From Trujillonella endophytica (GTDB taxonomy: Bacteria; Actinomycetota; Actinomycetes; Mycobacteriales; Geodermatophilaceae): 64,000 bases of DNA. Below the pieces are notes generated by a model, which saw nothing but the letters and a program-made list of their open reading frames with translations, made no database searches and was not told where the DNA came from. The DNA lies in the NCBI RefSeq assembly GCF_019799905.1, contig NZ_JABGCI010000012.1, positions 1 through 64,000 of the forward strand, in the 5' to 3' direction. Numbering within the stretch: the first letter of the stretch is position 1; each line of letters opens with the position of its first letter. This document shows positions 57,545 to 64,000 of this stretch, in pieces. The position numbers and the translations under genes are program-made.

Positions 57545-58144
57545 TCAGGGGCAGCGCTCCTCGCGCTTGACCACGCCGAGGTCGATCTCGCCCTCGGCGT
57601 CGGTGCTCACCTGCTGGCCCACCGGGATGTTCTGCGTGCAGACGACCCAGTTGGAGTCCACCACCTGGTTGCGGCTGCCCAGCAGGTCGTGCGACACGCT
57701 GAGGAAGACGCCGTTGGTCTGCACGAGGTCCTGCGCCGTCTGCAGGTCCAGCCCGACGAGGTCCGGCATCGCGAAGGTGGCGGTGGGTGCCGCCTCGGTC
57801 GTGGGCGGGACGGGCGCGGCCGTCGTGGCGGGGGGCGCGACGGCCGCGACGCTCGGGGTCGGCGCCACCGTCGGCTCCTGCGCGGCGGACGACGACGCGG
57901 CGGACGACGACGCGGAGGCGGCGGTCGAGGGCGACTCGTCGTCGTCCCCCAGCGCCGAGCCGATCGTGCCCACGACGAGCACGAGGGCGAGCACCCCGAA
58001 CCAGGTCCGCTGGTAGAAGGGCTTCTGCGCCGGCGGCTGCTGCGGCGCGCCGTACGGCTGCTGGGGTGCGCCGTAGGGCTGCTGCGGCGCCCCGGAGGGC
58101 GTCTTCGTCAGGTTCGGCGGCGGGCCGTAGGGCGGCTGAGACAT
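57545..58144 (-). CDS. Membrane-anchored PASTA-domain protein
   Basis: 199 residues from ATG at 58144, with GGGG upstream. The layout is a cytosolic Pro/Gln-rich N-terminus with three GAPQQPY repeats (about 18-38), one membrane segment (WFGVLALVLVVGTIGSAL, 48-66), a Ser/Thr/Ala/Pro-rich stalk (70-128), and a C-terminal PASTA domain (MPDLVGLDLQTAQDLV and on). PASTA domains bind peptidoglycan fragments or beta-lactam-like ligands. No kinase domain is attached, so it may sense or bind the cell wall. Function is otherwise unknown. Confidence 0.8.
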   Translation of the reverse strand: MSQPPYGPPPNLTKTPSGAPQQPYGAPQQPYGAPQQPPAQKPFYQRTWFGVLALVLVVGTIGSALGDDDESPSTAASASSSAASSSAAQEPTVAPTPSVAAVAPPATTAAPVPPTTEAAPTATFAMPDLVGLDLQTAQDLVQTNGVFLSVSHDLLGSRNQVVDSNWVVCTQNIPVGQQVSTDAEGEIDLGVVKREERCP

Positions 58145-58309
58145 GGGATCCCCGTCTGTGCGTCGTGCCGAGCGGGAGTGCCTCCCCCGCTCCTCTGCAT
58201 GGCCCGCACACCGTGACACGGACCGGCGCCCAGACCCGGGAGAAGCGGTCCCGGCACGTACCGGTATCGGCACGGCCGTCACGACAGCCGCAGCGGCCAC
58301 GTGGCGCAC

Positions 58310-58358
58310 ACGCGAGCGACCCCCGCCCGGCGGGTGCCGGACGGGGGTCGCTGCGCGT
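58310..58358. terminator. Hairpin terminator after the small basic gene
   Basis: AGCGACCCCCGCCCGGC (58315-58331) and GCCGGACGGGGGTCGCT (58336-58352) pair over 17 positions with one mismatch and a GGGT loop; outer ACGCG (58310-58314) and GCGCGT (58353-58358) extend the stem. It follows the minus-strand gene ending at 58367 and shares its core with 57492-57525. Confidence 0.75.
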
Positions 58359-58366
58359 GCGGGAGG

Positions 58367-58531
58367 TCAGCGGTAGGTGCGGCCTCCGGGTGGCGTTCCG
58401 CCACCCTTCCTCTTCTGCTGCATCTGCGCGACCATCTGCTTGATCTTCGCCTGGTTCTGCGGCTTGCGCGCCTCCTGCATCAGCTTCGCAGCGACGCCCG
58501 AGGCGATGAGCTTCCGGAACATCCCGGCCAT
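58367..58531 (-). CDS. Small basic hypothetical protein
   Basis: 54 residues from ATG at 58531, with AGAAGG upstream. MAGMFRKLIASGVAAKLMQE, then KIKQMVAQMQQKRK, is a short Lys/Gln-rich helix and resembles a small conserved actinobacterial protein of unknown function. There is no signal peptide or cysteine. It has its own hairpin terminator, which supports a real gene. Confidence 0.65.
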   Translation of the reverse strand: MAGMFRKLIASGVAAKLMQEARKPQNQAKIKQMVAQMQQKRKGGGTPPGGRTYR

Positions 58532-58887
58532 TGGTCGGCCCTTCTCTCGTCGATGGATCTCGGTCGATTCCCTCTCGAATGCCCGCCCGCGGAGGCCGTC
58601 AACCCTGCAGGCGCCGATCACGTGCGGTGATGCCACGCCGCGGCTGTCCCGATTTGTCGGGCATGCGGAGGGACGGGGAAGGGCCCCTGTGACGGGCCGG
58701 TCACTCGGCGCCGATGCCGCGAGGTCGTCACGGCGTGTCGGAACGGCGACACGCCGAACCGGGAACCGTTCCGTCCGAGGCGTGTTCCGCGCCGCGGCTC
58801 CGTTTGGCAGGTCCCGGAGGCCGACTTAGCGTTCCCGCCGTCCGTGAGGCCCACACATCGGCGCCGAGTAATGGCGCCACCCACGGA

Positions 58888-59034
58888 CGCCGCCGAACTG
58901 GGCGCGAGCAGCCAGCCGCGCCGGGCCGGGGACCCACCGATCCACTGGGGTGAAGCCTGCCCGGGACCACGTCCCGGGCGGGCCGGGCGACTTCCTGCGT
59001 CCGAATCCGTCAGCTGACCCGGTAGGCGGTACAC
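58888..59034 (+). ncRNA. ydaO/yuaA-type c-di-AMP riboswitch
   Basis: The leader of the NlpC/P60 gene has conserved ydaO blocks: CGCCGAACTGGGCGC near 58889, GGGGACCC near 58928, the GGGGTGAAGCC block near 58947, a variable CCCGGGACCACGTCCCGGG hairpin (58960-58978), and TCCGAATCCGTCAGCTGACC then GGTAGGCG at 59000-59028. This class binds cyclic di-AMP and, in actinobacteria, normally turns off cell-wall hydrolase genes. The rest of the 529-bp gap (58532-58887) shows no credible gene; a promoter must lie there. Confidence 0.88.
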
Positions 59035-59060
59035 GGAGACCTGAGGAGAAACCGTCGTCC

Positions 59061-59585
59061 ATGACGACCACTAGCACCACCCTGCGCCGCCGCACGTCCC
59101 GCACCGTCCGAGGCGCCGTCATCGCACTCGTCGCCGGAGCCGGCATGGCCCTCGTCCCCAGCACCGCGGTGGCCGCCCCCGCGGCGGTGCCGGCGGCGGT
59201 CCCGTCCGTCGTCCCCGCCTTCGCCGGCACCCCGGCGGCCCAGACCGCCGTCCACGTCGCGCTGGGCCAGGTCGGCAAGCCCTACGCGTGGGGCGGTGCC
59301 GGGCCGTCGAGCTACGACTGCTCGGGGCTGATCCAGCACGCGTACCGGGCCGCGGGGGTCGCCCTCCCGCACTCGTCGCGGATGCAGTCCCGGATCGGCC
59401 TGCCGGTCAGCCTGTGGCACATGCAGCCCGGTGACCTGCTGTTCTTCTACAGCCCGGTCGGTCACGTGGGCATGTACATCGGCAACGGGATGATGGTCCA
59501 CGCGTCGACGTACGGGAAGCCCGTCTCCGTGGTGTGGGCCGGCTCCGTGCCGGGCTACGTCGGATCGAGCCGCCCCGCCTGGTGA
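59061..59585 (+). CDS. Secreted NlpC/P60 peptidoglycan hydrolase
   Basis: 174 residues from ATG at 59061, with GAGGAGAA nine bases upstream. An Arg-rich N-terminus and hydrophobic core (AVIALVAGAGMALV) form a signal peptide with likely cleavage near AVAA-PA (about 39). The mature part is an NlpC/P60 domain with C87 in YDCSGL, H135 in GHVGMYIG and H147 in MMVHAST. It cleaves stem peptides in the wall. Control by the upstream c-di-AMP riboswitch ties it to turgor and wall stress. A perfect hairpin follows the stop. Confidence 0.94.
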   Translation: MTTTSTTLRRRTSRTVRGAVIALVAGAGMALVPSTAVAAPAAVPAAVPSVVPAFAGTPAAQTAVHVALGQVGKPYAWGGAGPSSYDCSGLIQHAYRAAGVALPHSSRMQSRIGLPVSLWHMQPGDLLFFYSPVGHVGMYIGNGMMVHASTYGKPVSVVWAGSVPGYVGSSRPAW

Positions 59586-59592
59586 GGCACGT

Positions 59593-59634
59593 CCCCGGAG
59601 CCCCGGTCGCCACGCTGCGACCGGGGCTCCGGGG
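59593..59634. terminator. Hairpin terminator after the NlpC/P60 gene
   Basis: CCCCGGAGCCCCGGTCGC (59593-59610) and GCGACCGGGGCTCCGGGG (59617-59634) form a perfect 18-bp stem with a 6-base loop, 8 bp after the stop and ahead of the convergent hypothetical gene. Confidence 0.8.
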
Positions 59635-59655
59635 CGCCCGGCCTCCCCGGGCCGC

Positions 59656-60024
59656 TCAGCCGCAGGGCGGGCAGGGCCGGTCGGCGGGGCCCAGCGAGAA
59701 CACGGCCTCGGCGTCGCGCGGCCACGACGCGAGGAAGAGGTAGCCGAAGCGGGTGTTGAGGTGCGCCTCCGGCCCCGCGTCGCGCACGGCCCGCACCAGC
59801 GCGTCGGTGTCGTGGTTGCGGAAGCGCACCAGCTCGTCGCCGTCGGCCAGGGTGACGACGCCGTCCTCCACTCCCAGGACGAAGACGGGACGCCACTCGG
59901 CCAGTGCGCCGGTGTGGCACAGCAGGATCGTGGCGCGGTGCGGGGAGTGCCCGGCCGACCGCCGCGTGCAGGCGGTCGCGCTCCGCACTCCGGCGCTCGG
60001 CATCGGGTCGACGTCGCTGGGCAC
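59656..60024 (-). CDS. Hypothetical protein
   Basis: 122 residues from GTG at 60024, with GGAGGGAAACC directly ahead. I do not recognise a family. The sequence has a compact beta-rich centre (EWRPVFVLGVEDGVVTLADG, then ELVRFRNHDTDALV) and ends in CPPCG, which could be a redox or metal-binding pair. There is no signal peptide or membrane segment. It is convergent with the NlpC/P60 gene and divergent from the DUF3883-like gene at 60337. Confidence 0.6.
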   Translation of the reverse strand: MPSDVDPMPSAGVRSATACTRRSAGHSPHRATILLCHTGALAEWRPVFVLGVEDGVVTLADGDELVRFRNHDTDALVRAVRDAGPEAHLNTRFGYLFLASWPRDAEAVFSLGPADRPCPPCG

Positions 60025-60336
60025 GGTTTCCCTCCCCCGGGTGGGTCTGGCTGTCGGACGCCTCTTCTCCCCTCTCGTGCCGGCGGCCATGCCGCGACGG
60101 CGGCCGGGACCACGGGCTCGGGTGACGGACTCCCCCGGCCGGGTGGCGCCCCGCCGCGGCGGTCACCCAGCGCGACCGGTCCGGCCGGCAGGGGCGCCGT
60201 GACGCTGCGCCAGCCCACGACAGCGGACCGCTCCGCCTCAGCAGCCGGGCGTGACACCGCGTCGGACACCGCCCCCCGGCCGTCGCAGCGGGTGTACATC
60301 TCCGCCAGCGATGCCCGGAGCAGAGCGGAGCCCCCG
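60025..60336. other. 312-bp divergent intergenic region
   Basis: This is the gap between the hypothetical gene (60024, minus) and the DUF3883-like gene (60337, plus). No gene, strong hairpin or repeat was recognised; promoters for both flanking genes are expected here but none stands out. Confidence 0.5.
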
Positions 60337-60768
60337 ATGCACCTCACCGACGTCCCGGACCCCGACGACTCCGCCGACCGCCGGGCCGTCGAGGACGCGG
60401 CCATCGCCTTCGTCCTCGAACAGGAAGCCGCGGCGGGCCGGCTCGCGCGGGACGTGCGGGCGGAGCGGACTCCCGGCGACGTGGTCAGCGGCGACCGGAT
60501 TGTCGAGGTACGGGTCTCCGCCGCACCCGTCCGCGGCCAGGACGTCTGGCTGGAGCCCTCGCTCTACGAGGCGGCCCGCGCGCACCCCGGGCGCTTCTGG
60601 CTCTACGTCGTCGAGACCGCCGGCCAGGGCGACCCGGCCGGGTTCCGGCTGCTGCGCCTCGGCGGGGAGCCGCTGCAGCGGATGCTCGACCAGGCGACGA
60701 AGCACCGCTTCTACGCCGTCCCGGTGCCGGCGTCCCTGGACGACGGCGTCGACGCGGCCGCCTCCTGA
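60337..60768 (+). CDS. DUF3883-like protein with altered active site
   Basis: 143 residues from ATG at 60337, with GCGGAG six bases upstream. It resembles DUF3883, a PD-(D/E)xK-like fold. The expected D-x(n)-E-x-K catalytic pattern is D48 with E57-V-R59, so the lysine is replaced by arginine. A paralogue at 63330-63734 has an intact EVK. The two share the order DVVSGDR, a VEV core, then WLYVVE, QGDPAGFRLLRLGG and a FYAVPVP end. Nuclease activity is doubtful for this copy. Confidence 0.75.
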   Translation: MHLTDVPDPDDSADRRAVEDAAIAFVLEQEAAAGRLARDVRAERTPGDVVSGDRIVEVRVSAAPVRGQDVWLEPSLYEAARAHPGRFWLYVVETAGQGDPAGFRLLRLGGEPLQRMLDQATKHRFYAVPVPASLDDGVDAAAS

Positions 60769-60868
60769 CCCCTCCCCGGGCCTGTCCGCGGTGAACGTGA
60801 CATGAACACGAAACCCGTACGCGGTAAGAACTTGTACTCGGTCCAGGTTTGGGTCTACCTTCCTGCTC

Positions 60869-61501
60869 ATGGCGAGGACGGGTGACGCGGCACATGTGGC
60901 GCGCTGCCCCGTGTCCGCCGTCATGGGCCTGCGGGAGCGCAAGAAGCTCGCGGCCTGGCGCACCATCCGCTCCACCGCGCTGCGCCTGATCAACGAGCGC
61001 GGGTTCGACGCCGTGAGCGTCGAGGACATCGCCGCCGAGGCCGGTGTCTCCCGGACGACGTTCTTCAGCTACTTCGCCAGCAAGGAAGCGGTCGTCTTCG
61101 ACCTGGACCCCGACGAGGTACGCCAGTGGCGAGATGCGCTGGAGAACTGTCGTACCGACACGCCAGTCTGGGAGGCGCTGACCGACCTCGCGCTGAACCT
61201 GGCGCGGCTCCTGGCTGATCGGCTGCCGCTGCAGAAGCGGCTGCTCGAGCAGTCGCCGGGGTTGTGCCGGTCGGCGCGGGGTGCCTGTGACGGCTTCGAG
61301 CCCGAGCTGCGCGAGTGGCTGGGCCGGCGCTGTCCGGACGCCGACGACGTGAGGATCTCCCTGATCCTCAACACCGCGATGGCCGCCATCACCACGGCGG
61401 TCGACGCGTGGGACCCCGACCAGCCCTACGAGAGGTTCCTGGAGCTCGTGAGCGACTGCCTGCGCTGGGCCGGCGCAGGACCCGCCCGAGCCACGAGCTG
61501 A
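60869..61501 (+). CDS. TetR-family transcriptional regulator
   Basis: 210 residues from ATG at 60869; an ATG at 60923 (MGLRERKK) would match the family start better. The helix-turn-helix reads RSTALRLINERGFDAVSVEDIAA, then AGVSRTTFFSYFASKEAV. A promoter-like TTGTAC at 60832-60837 and TCTACC at 60854-60859 (16-bp spacer) lies 9 bp before the first ATG, suggesting a nearly leaderless transcript. It precedes the DHA2 efflux gene by 152 bp on the same strand and is its likely repressor. Confidence 0.88.
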   Translation: MARTGDAAHVARCPVSAVMGLRERKKLAAWRTIRSTALRLINERGFDAVSVEDIAAEAGVSRTTFFSYFASKEAVVFDLDPDEVRQWRDALENCRTDTPVWEALTDLALNLARLLADRLPLQKRLLEQSPGLCRSARGACDGFEPELREWLGRRCPDADDVRISLILNTAMAAITTAVDAWDPDQPYERFLELVSDCLRWAGAGPARATS

Positions 61502-61653
61502 TCCCAGCTCCCTGCACCGACCCCGCACCGACGCGACCCGGGCACCGACCGCCGGGCCACGCCCCGCCGCGGCCGCGCAATGCCGCGCGTCGTCCGGCGA
61601 TGTCACATCCGCACGATCCACTGCGTCCCATACGCATGAAGGAGCCCCTGCTC

Positions 61654-63198
61654 ATGTCCACTGAAGGACTAGTCACCCCGCCGGGAGCCGCGATCCCCGA
61701 CGAACCGACCACGGCGAGGACCGCCGTCGACGGCCCCGACCCCAAGCGCTGGCTGGCTCTCGCCGTCATCGCGATCGCCCAGCTGATGATCATCCTCGAC
61801 GCGTCGATCGTGAACATCGCGCTGCCCGACGCCGCCGCCGACCTCGGCATCAGCCAGGCCAACCTGCAGTGGGTCGTCACCGCGTACACGCTGGCGTTCG
61901 GCGGGCTGCTGCTGCTCGGCGGCCGGATCGCCGACTTCATGGGCCGCAAGCGGGCGTTCATCGTCGCGCTGATCGGCTTCGCGATCGCCTCGGGCCTGGG
62001 TGGCATCGCGCCGAACGAGGCGATGCTCTACCTGGCCCGCGCCCTGCAGGGCGCCTTCGCCGCGCTGATGGCGCCGGCCGCGCTGTCGCTGCTGACCATC
62101 ACGTTCACCGACCCCAAGGAGCGGGCGCGGGCGTTCGGCGTCTTCGGCGCCATCTCCGGCGGAGGTGCGGCGATCGGCCTGATCCTCGGCGGTGTGCTCA
62201 CCGAGTACGCCTCGTGGCGCTGGACGCTGGGCGTGAACGTGCCCATCGCGCTGGCCGCCGCCGCCTTCGCCGTGCCGCTGGTCAAGGAGAGCCGGGCCGA
62301 GGGCGACCGCCACTTCGACATCCCCGGTGTGCTGCTCTCCGCGGTCGGGCTGGTCAGCCTCGTGTACGGCTTCACGAAGGCCGCCGAGGAGGGCGTGGGC
62401 TGGGGTGACCCGGTGACGATCACGCTGCTCGTCGTGGCCGTCGTCCTGCTGGCCGCCTTCGTGGTCTGGGAGACGCGCACGGCGCACCCGCTGCTGCCGC
62501 TCCGCGTGGTGCTCGACAGGACCCGCGGTGGCTCCTACCTGCTGTTCCTGCTGGTGGGCGCCGGGCTGTTCGCGATGTTCCTGTTCCTGACGCTGTACTT
62601 CCAGGAGACGCTGGGCTACACCCCGCTCGAGGCCGGCTGGGCGTTCCTGCCCTTCAGCGGCGGCATCATCCTGGGCGCGGGCGTCGTGTCGCAGCTGCTC
62701 CCGAGGGTCGGGCCGCGGCCGCTGATCATCATCGGCTCCGTGATGGCCGTCGTGGGGATGCTCTCGCTGATCCGCATCGAGGCGGGCGACGACAGCTCGT
62801 ACGTCAGCCAGGTGCTGCCCGCGATGCTGCTGCTCAGCCTCGGCCTGGCGGCGGTGTTCGTGCCGACGGCCAGCACCGCGCTCGTGGGCGTCGAGGCGCG
62901 TGACACCGGCGTCGCCTCGGCGGTGCTCAACACCGCCCAGCAGGTCGGCGGCTCGCTGGGCCTGGCGATCCTCACCACGATCTTCGCGTCGTCGGTGACC
63001 GGCTGGTACGAGGACAACGCGGCGTCGCTGACCGATCCGGCCTTCGCCGCCACGGCCGAGGCGCAGGCGTCGGTGACCGGCTACCACGTGGCGTTCGCGG
63101 CGGCGTCGGGGCTGCTCCTGCTCGCGCTGATCGTGGGGGCCGTGTTCATCCGCGCCAAGAAGGAGGACCTGCCGACCGAGGGCGCCATCGCCGCCTGA
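61654..63198 (+). CDS. DHA2-family MFS efflux transporter
   Basis: 514 residues from ATG at 61654, with AAGGAG nine bases upstream; an ATG at 61636 is also in frame. It is a 14-helix drug:H+ antiporter: LDASIVNIALPDAA in helix 1, the loop GGRIADFMGRKR, the helix-5 motif LILGGVLTEYASWRW, and helix 14 near the C-terminus (LLLLALIVGAVFIRAKKE). It would export toxic organic compounds. The upstream TetR and the two DUF3883-like genes flank it. Confidence 0.93.
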   Translation: MSTEGLVTPPGAAIPDEPTTARTAVDGPDPKRWLALAVIAIAQLMIILDASIVNIALPDAAADLGISQANLQWVVTAYTLAFGGLLLLGGRIADFMGRKRAFIVALIGFAIASGLGGIAPNEAMLYLARALQGAFAALMAPAALSLLTITFTDPKERARAFGVFGAISGGGAAIGLILGGVLTEYASWRWTLGVNVPIALAAAAFAVPLVKESRAEGDRHFDIPGVLLSAVGLVSLVYGFTKAAEEGVGWGDPVTITLLVVAVVLLAAFVVWETRTAHPLLPLRVVLDRTRGGSYLLFLLVGAGLFAMFLFLTLYFQETLGYTPLEAGWAFLPFSGGIILGAGVVSQLLPRVGPRPLIIIGSVMAVVGMLSLIRIEAGDDSSYVSQVLPAMLLLSLGLAAVFVPTASTALVGVEARDTGVASAVLNTAQQVGGSLGLAILTTIFASSVTGWYEDNAASLTDPAFAATAEAQASVTGYHVAFAAASGLLLLALIVGAVFIRAKKEDLPTEGAIAA

Positions 63199-63329
63199 CG
63201 GCAGTTCCGTGCGCGACGGCGCCGGTGGTCCTCCGGGACCGCCGGCGCCGTTCGCGTCGTACGGGTTCCGGATCGCCGCTCGCGGGTGTAGACCGGAACG
63301 ACCGGGGGACGTCGACCGGAGGGATCCCG

Positions 63330-63734
63330 ATGACGACGACCGAGGTACGCGGACCGGAGCAGATCGAGGACGCGGCGATCGAGTACGTGATCGAGCGCGA
63401 GCGTGCCGAGGGGCGGGCGGCCCGCGACTCCCGGGGCCAGGGGGTCGCCGACGTGGTGAGCGGCGACCGGGTCATCGAGGTCAAGGCCCACGGCACGTCC
63501 TCGCGCGGCCACGAGCTCTGGCTCGACTGCAGCCAGTACATCGCCGCGAAGGGCGACCCCGACCGCATCTGGCTGTACCTGGTGGAGAACGTGGCGCAGG
63601 GCGACCCGGCGGAGTTCCGGCTCATCCGGCTCGGCGGGCACCGCCTGCAGGAACTGCTGGAGCGGGCCCGGGAGCAGCGCTTCTGGACCGTGCCGGTGCC
63701 GGTGCGGGTGTACGACGAGGCCGAGGAGGACTGA
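63330..63734 (+). CDS. DUF3883-like protein with intact nuclease-like motif
   Basis: 134 residues from ATG at 63330, with GGAGGG six bases upstream. ADVVSGDRVIEVKAHG gives D41 and E50-V-K52, the D-x(n)-E-x-K pattern of PD-(D/E)xK-like folds, followed by ELWLDCSQYIAAK and WLYLVENVAQGDPAEFRL. It is a paralogue of the gene at 60337, which lacks the lysine. Role unknown; DUF3883 occurs in restriction- and defence-type proteins, but this single-domain form has no visible partner. Confidence 0.78.
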   Translation: MTTTEVRGPEQIEDAAIEYVIERERAEGRAARDSRGQGVADVVSGDRVIEVKAHGTSSRGHELWLDCSQYIAAKGDPDRIWLYLVENVAQGDPAEFRLIRLGGHRLQELLERAREQRFWTVPVPVRVYDEAEED

Positions 63735-63773
63735 GCGCGGAGGCCGGGAGCGCCCCGGCTCCCGGCCGGCCCG

Positions 63774-64000
63774 TCAGGCCATGCCCGCCATCGAGTCGTC
63801 GACGGCGTGCGCCAGGTCGTCGGTCCCCAGCTGGTCGTCCCGCCAGCGGTCGACCTGCCGGCGGGTGACGTCCAGCTGGGCCTCGAGCACCATGCCGGTG
63901 GCCCGCGACTCGGCCTCGAGGGTGCGCGCCGCGCGCGCCTCCGCGGCGGCCAGCGCCGACCGGGCGAGGGCGTCGGCCTCCTCGTACTCGGCCTGCAGGC
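63774..64000 (-). CDS. C-terminal end of an Ala/Glu-rich coiled-coil protein
   Basis: The last 74 codons of a minus-strand gene whose start lies beyond the window. The sequence (LQAEYEEADALARSALAAAE, then RATGMVLEAQLDVTRRQVDRW, read in parts) is highly helical with a heptad-like Ala/Glu pattern, ending HAVDDSMAGMA. It could be a DivIVA-like or cytoskeletal protein or a stalk-type subunit; I cannot assign it. It is convergent with the DUF3883-like gene after 39 bp. Confidence 0.55.
   Translation of the reverse strand, partial: LQAEYEEADALARSALAAAEARAARTLEAESRATGMVLEAQLDVTRRQVDRWRDDQLGTDDLAHAVDDSMAGMA

Noticed and set aside
58618..59034. A 138-codon minus-strand open frame over the riboswitch
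   Set aside because: It overlaps the conserved ydaO blocks in antisense, has no family resemblance and no ribosome binding site.
60781..60868. A palindromic operator before the third TetR gene
   Set aside because: The AT-rich stretch contains a promoter-like pair but no convincing inverted repeat.

Overview
The window is very GC-rich DNA from a high-GC actinomycete. Supporting signs are pervasive GTG starts and 4-bp start/stop overlaps, F420/FMN-type luciferase-like oxidoreductases, a DUF222 (13E12-type) gene behind an actinobacterial-type LexA box, and an NlpC/P60 gene behind a ydaO-type (c-di-AMP) riboswitch. The style fits Geodermatophilaceae or Pseudonocardiaceae, but I cannot place it to genus from sequence alone. 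No rRNA, tRNA, CRISPR array, phage gene or transposase was seen.

Region 1 (about 0.7-57.5 kb) is a long catabolic accessory region of short operons. It carries about a dozen SDR dehydrogenases (two decayed), four AMP-forming acyl-CoA synthetases, two crotonases (one lacking both catalytic glutamates), a two-gene acyl-CoA dehydrogenase, a split dehydrogenase/hydratase-2 pair (40.5-42.3 kb), a thioesterase, a P450, a 3Fe-4S ferredoxin, a Baeyer-Villiger-type monooxygenase with an esterase, and two complete M-S-L molybdenum hydroxylase operons (22.7-26.5 kb and 44.0-47.8 kb). An amidohydrolase, a class II aldolase and an RraA-type aldolase sit at 33.2-35.9 kb. Together these could activate a hydrophobic, possibly cyclic or terpenoid/steroid-like substrate by hydroxylation, open it by Baeyer-Villiger oxidation and ester hydrolysis, and degrade it by CoA-dependent beta-oxidation. 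The substrate is unknown. Regulators are local: two TetR, one IclR, one ArsR and one XRE/MmyB-like protein.

The most unusual parts are: an IclR-linked operon of extended SDR, sulfotransferase, DUF1214 protein and SDR (12.1-17.1 kb); a metallo-beta-lactamase-Rieske fusion whose HxHxDH motif is broken, next to a TetR gene, with near-identical palindromes at both the fusion and a VOC gene (26.7-29.6 kb); and short AT-rich elements repeated between distant operons, which suggest shared regulation.

Region 2 (about 49.6-57.5 kb) mixes an epoxide hydrolase, an alpha/beta hydrolase, a GH13 enzyme, RtcB, an SDR with a divergent XRE regulator, and an SMP-30 protein. Region 3 (57.5-64 kb) looks more like core chromosome: a PASTA membrane protein, a small basic protein, the riboswitch-controlled NlpC/P60 hydrolase, a TetR/DHA2-efflux pair flanked by two DUF3883-like paralogues, and the end of an Ala/Glu-rich coiled-coil protein. 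Strong hairpins mark several operon ends.
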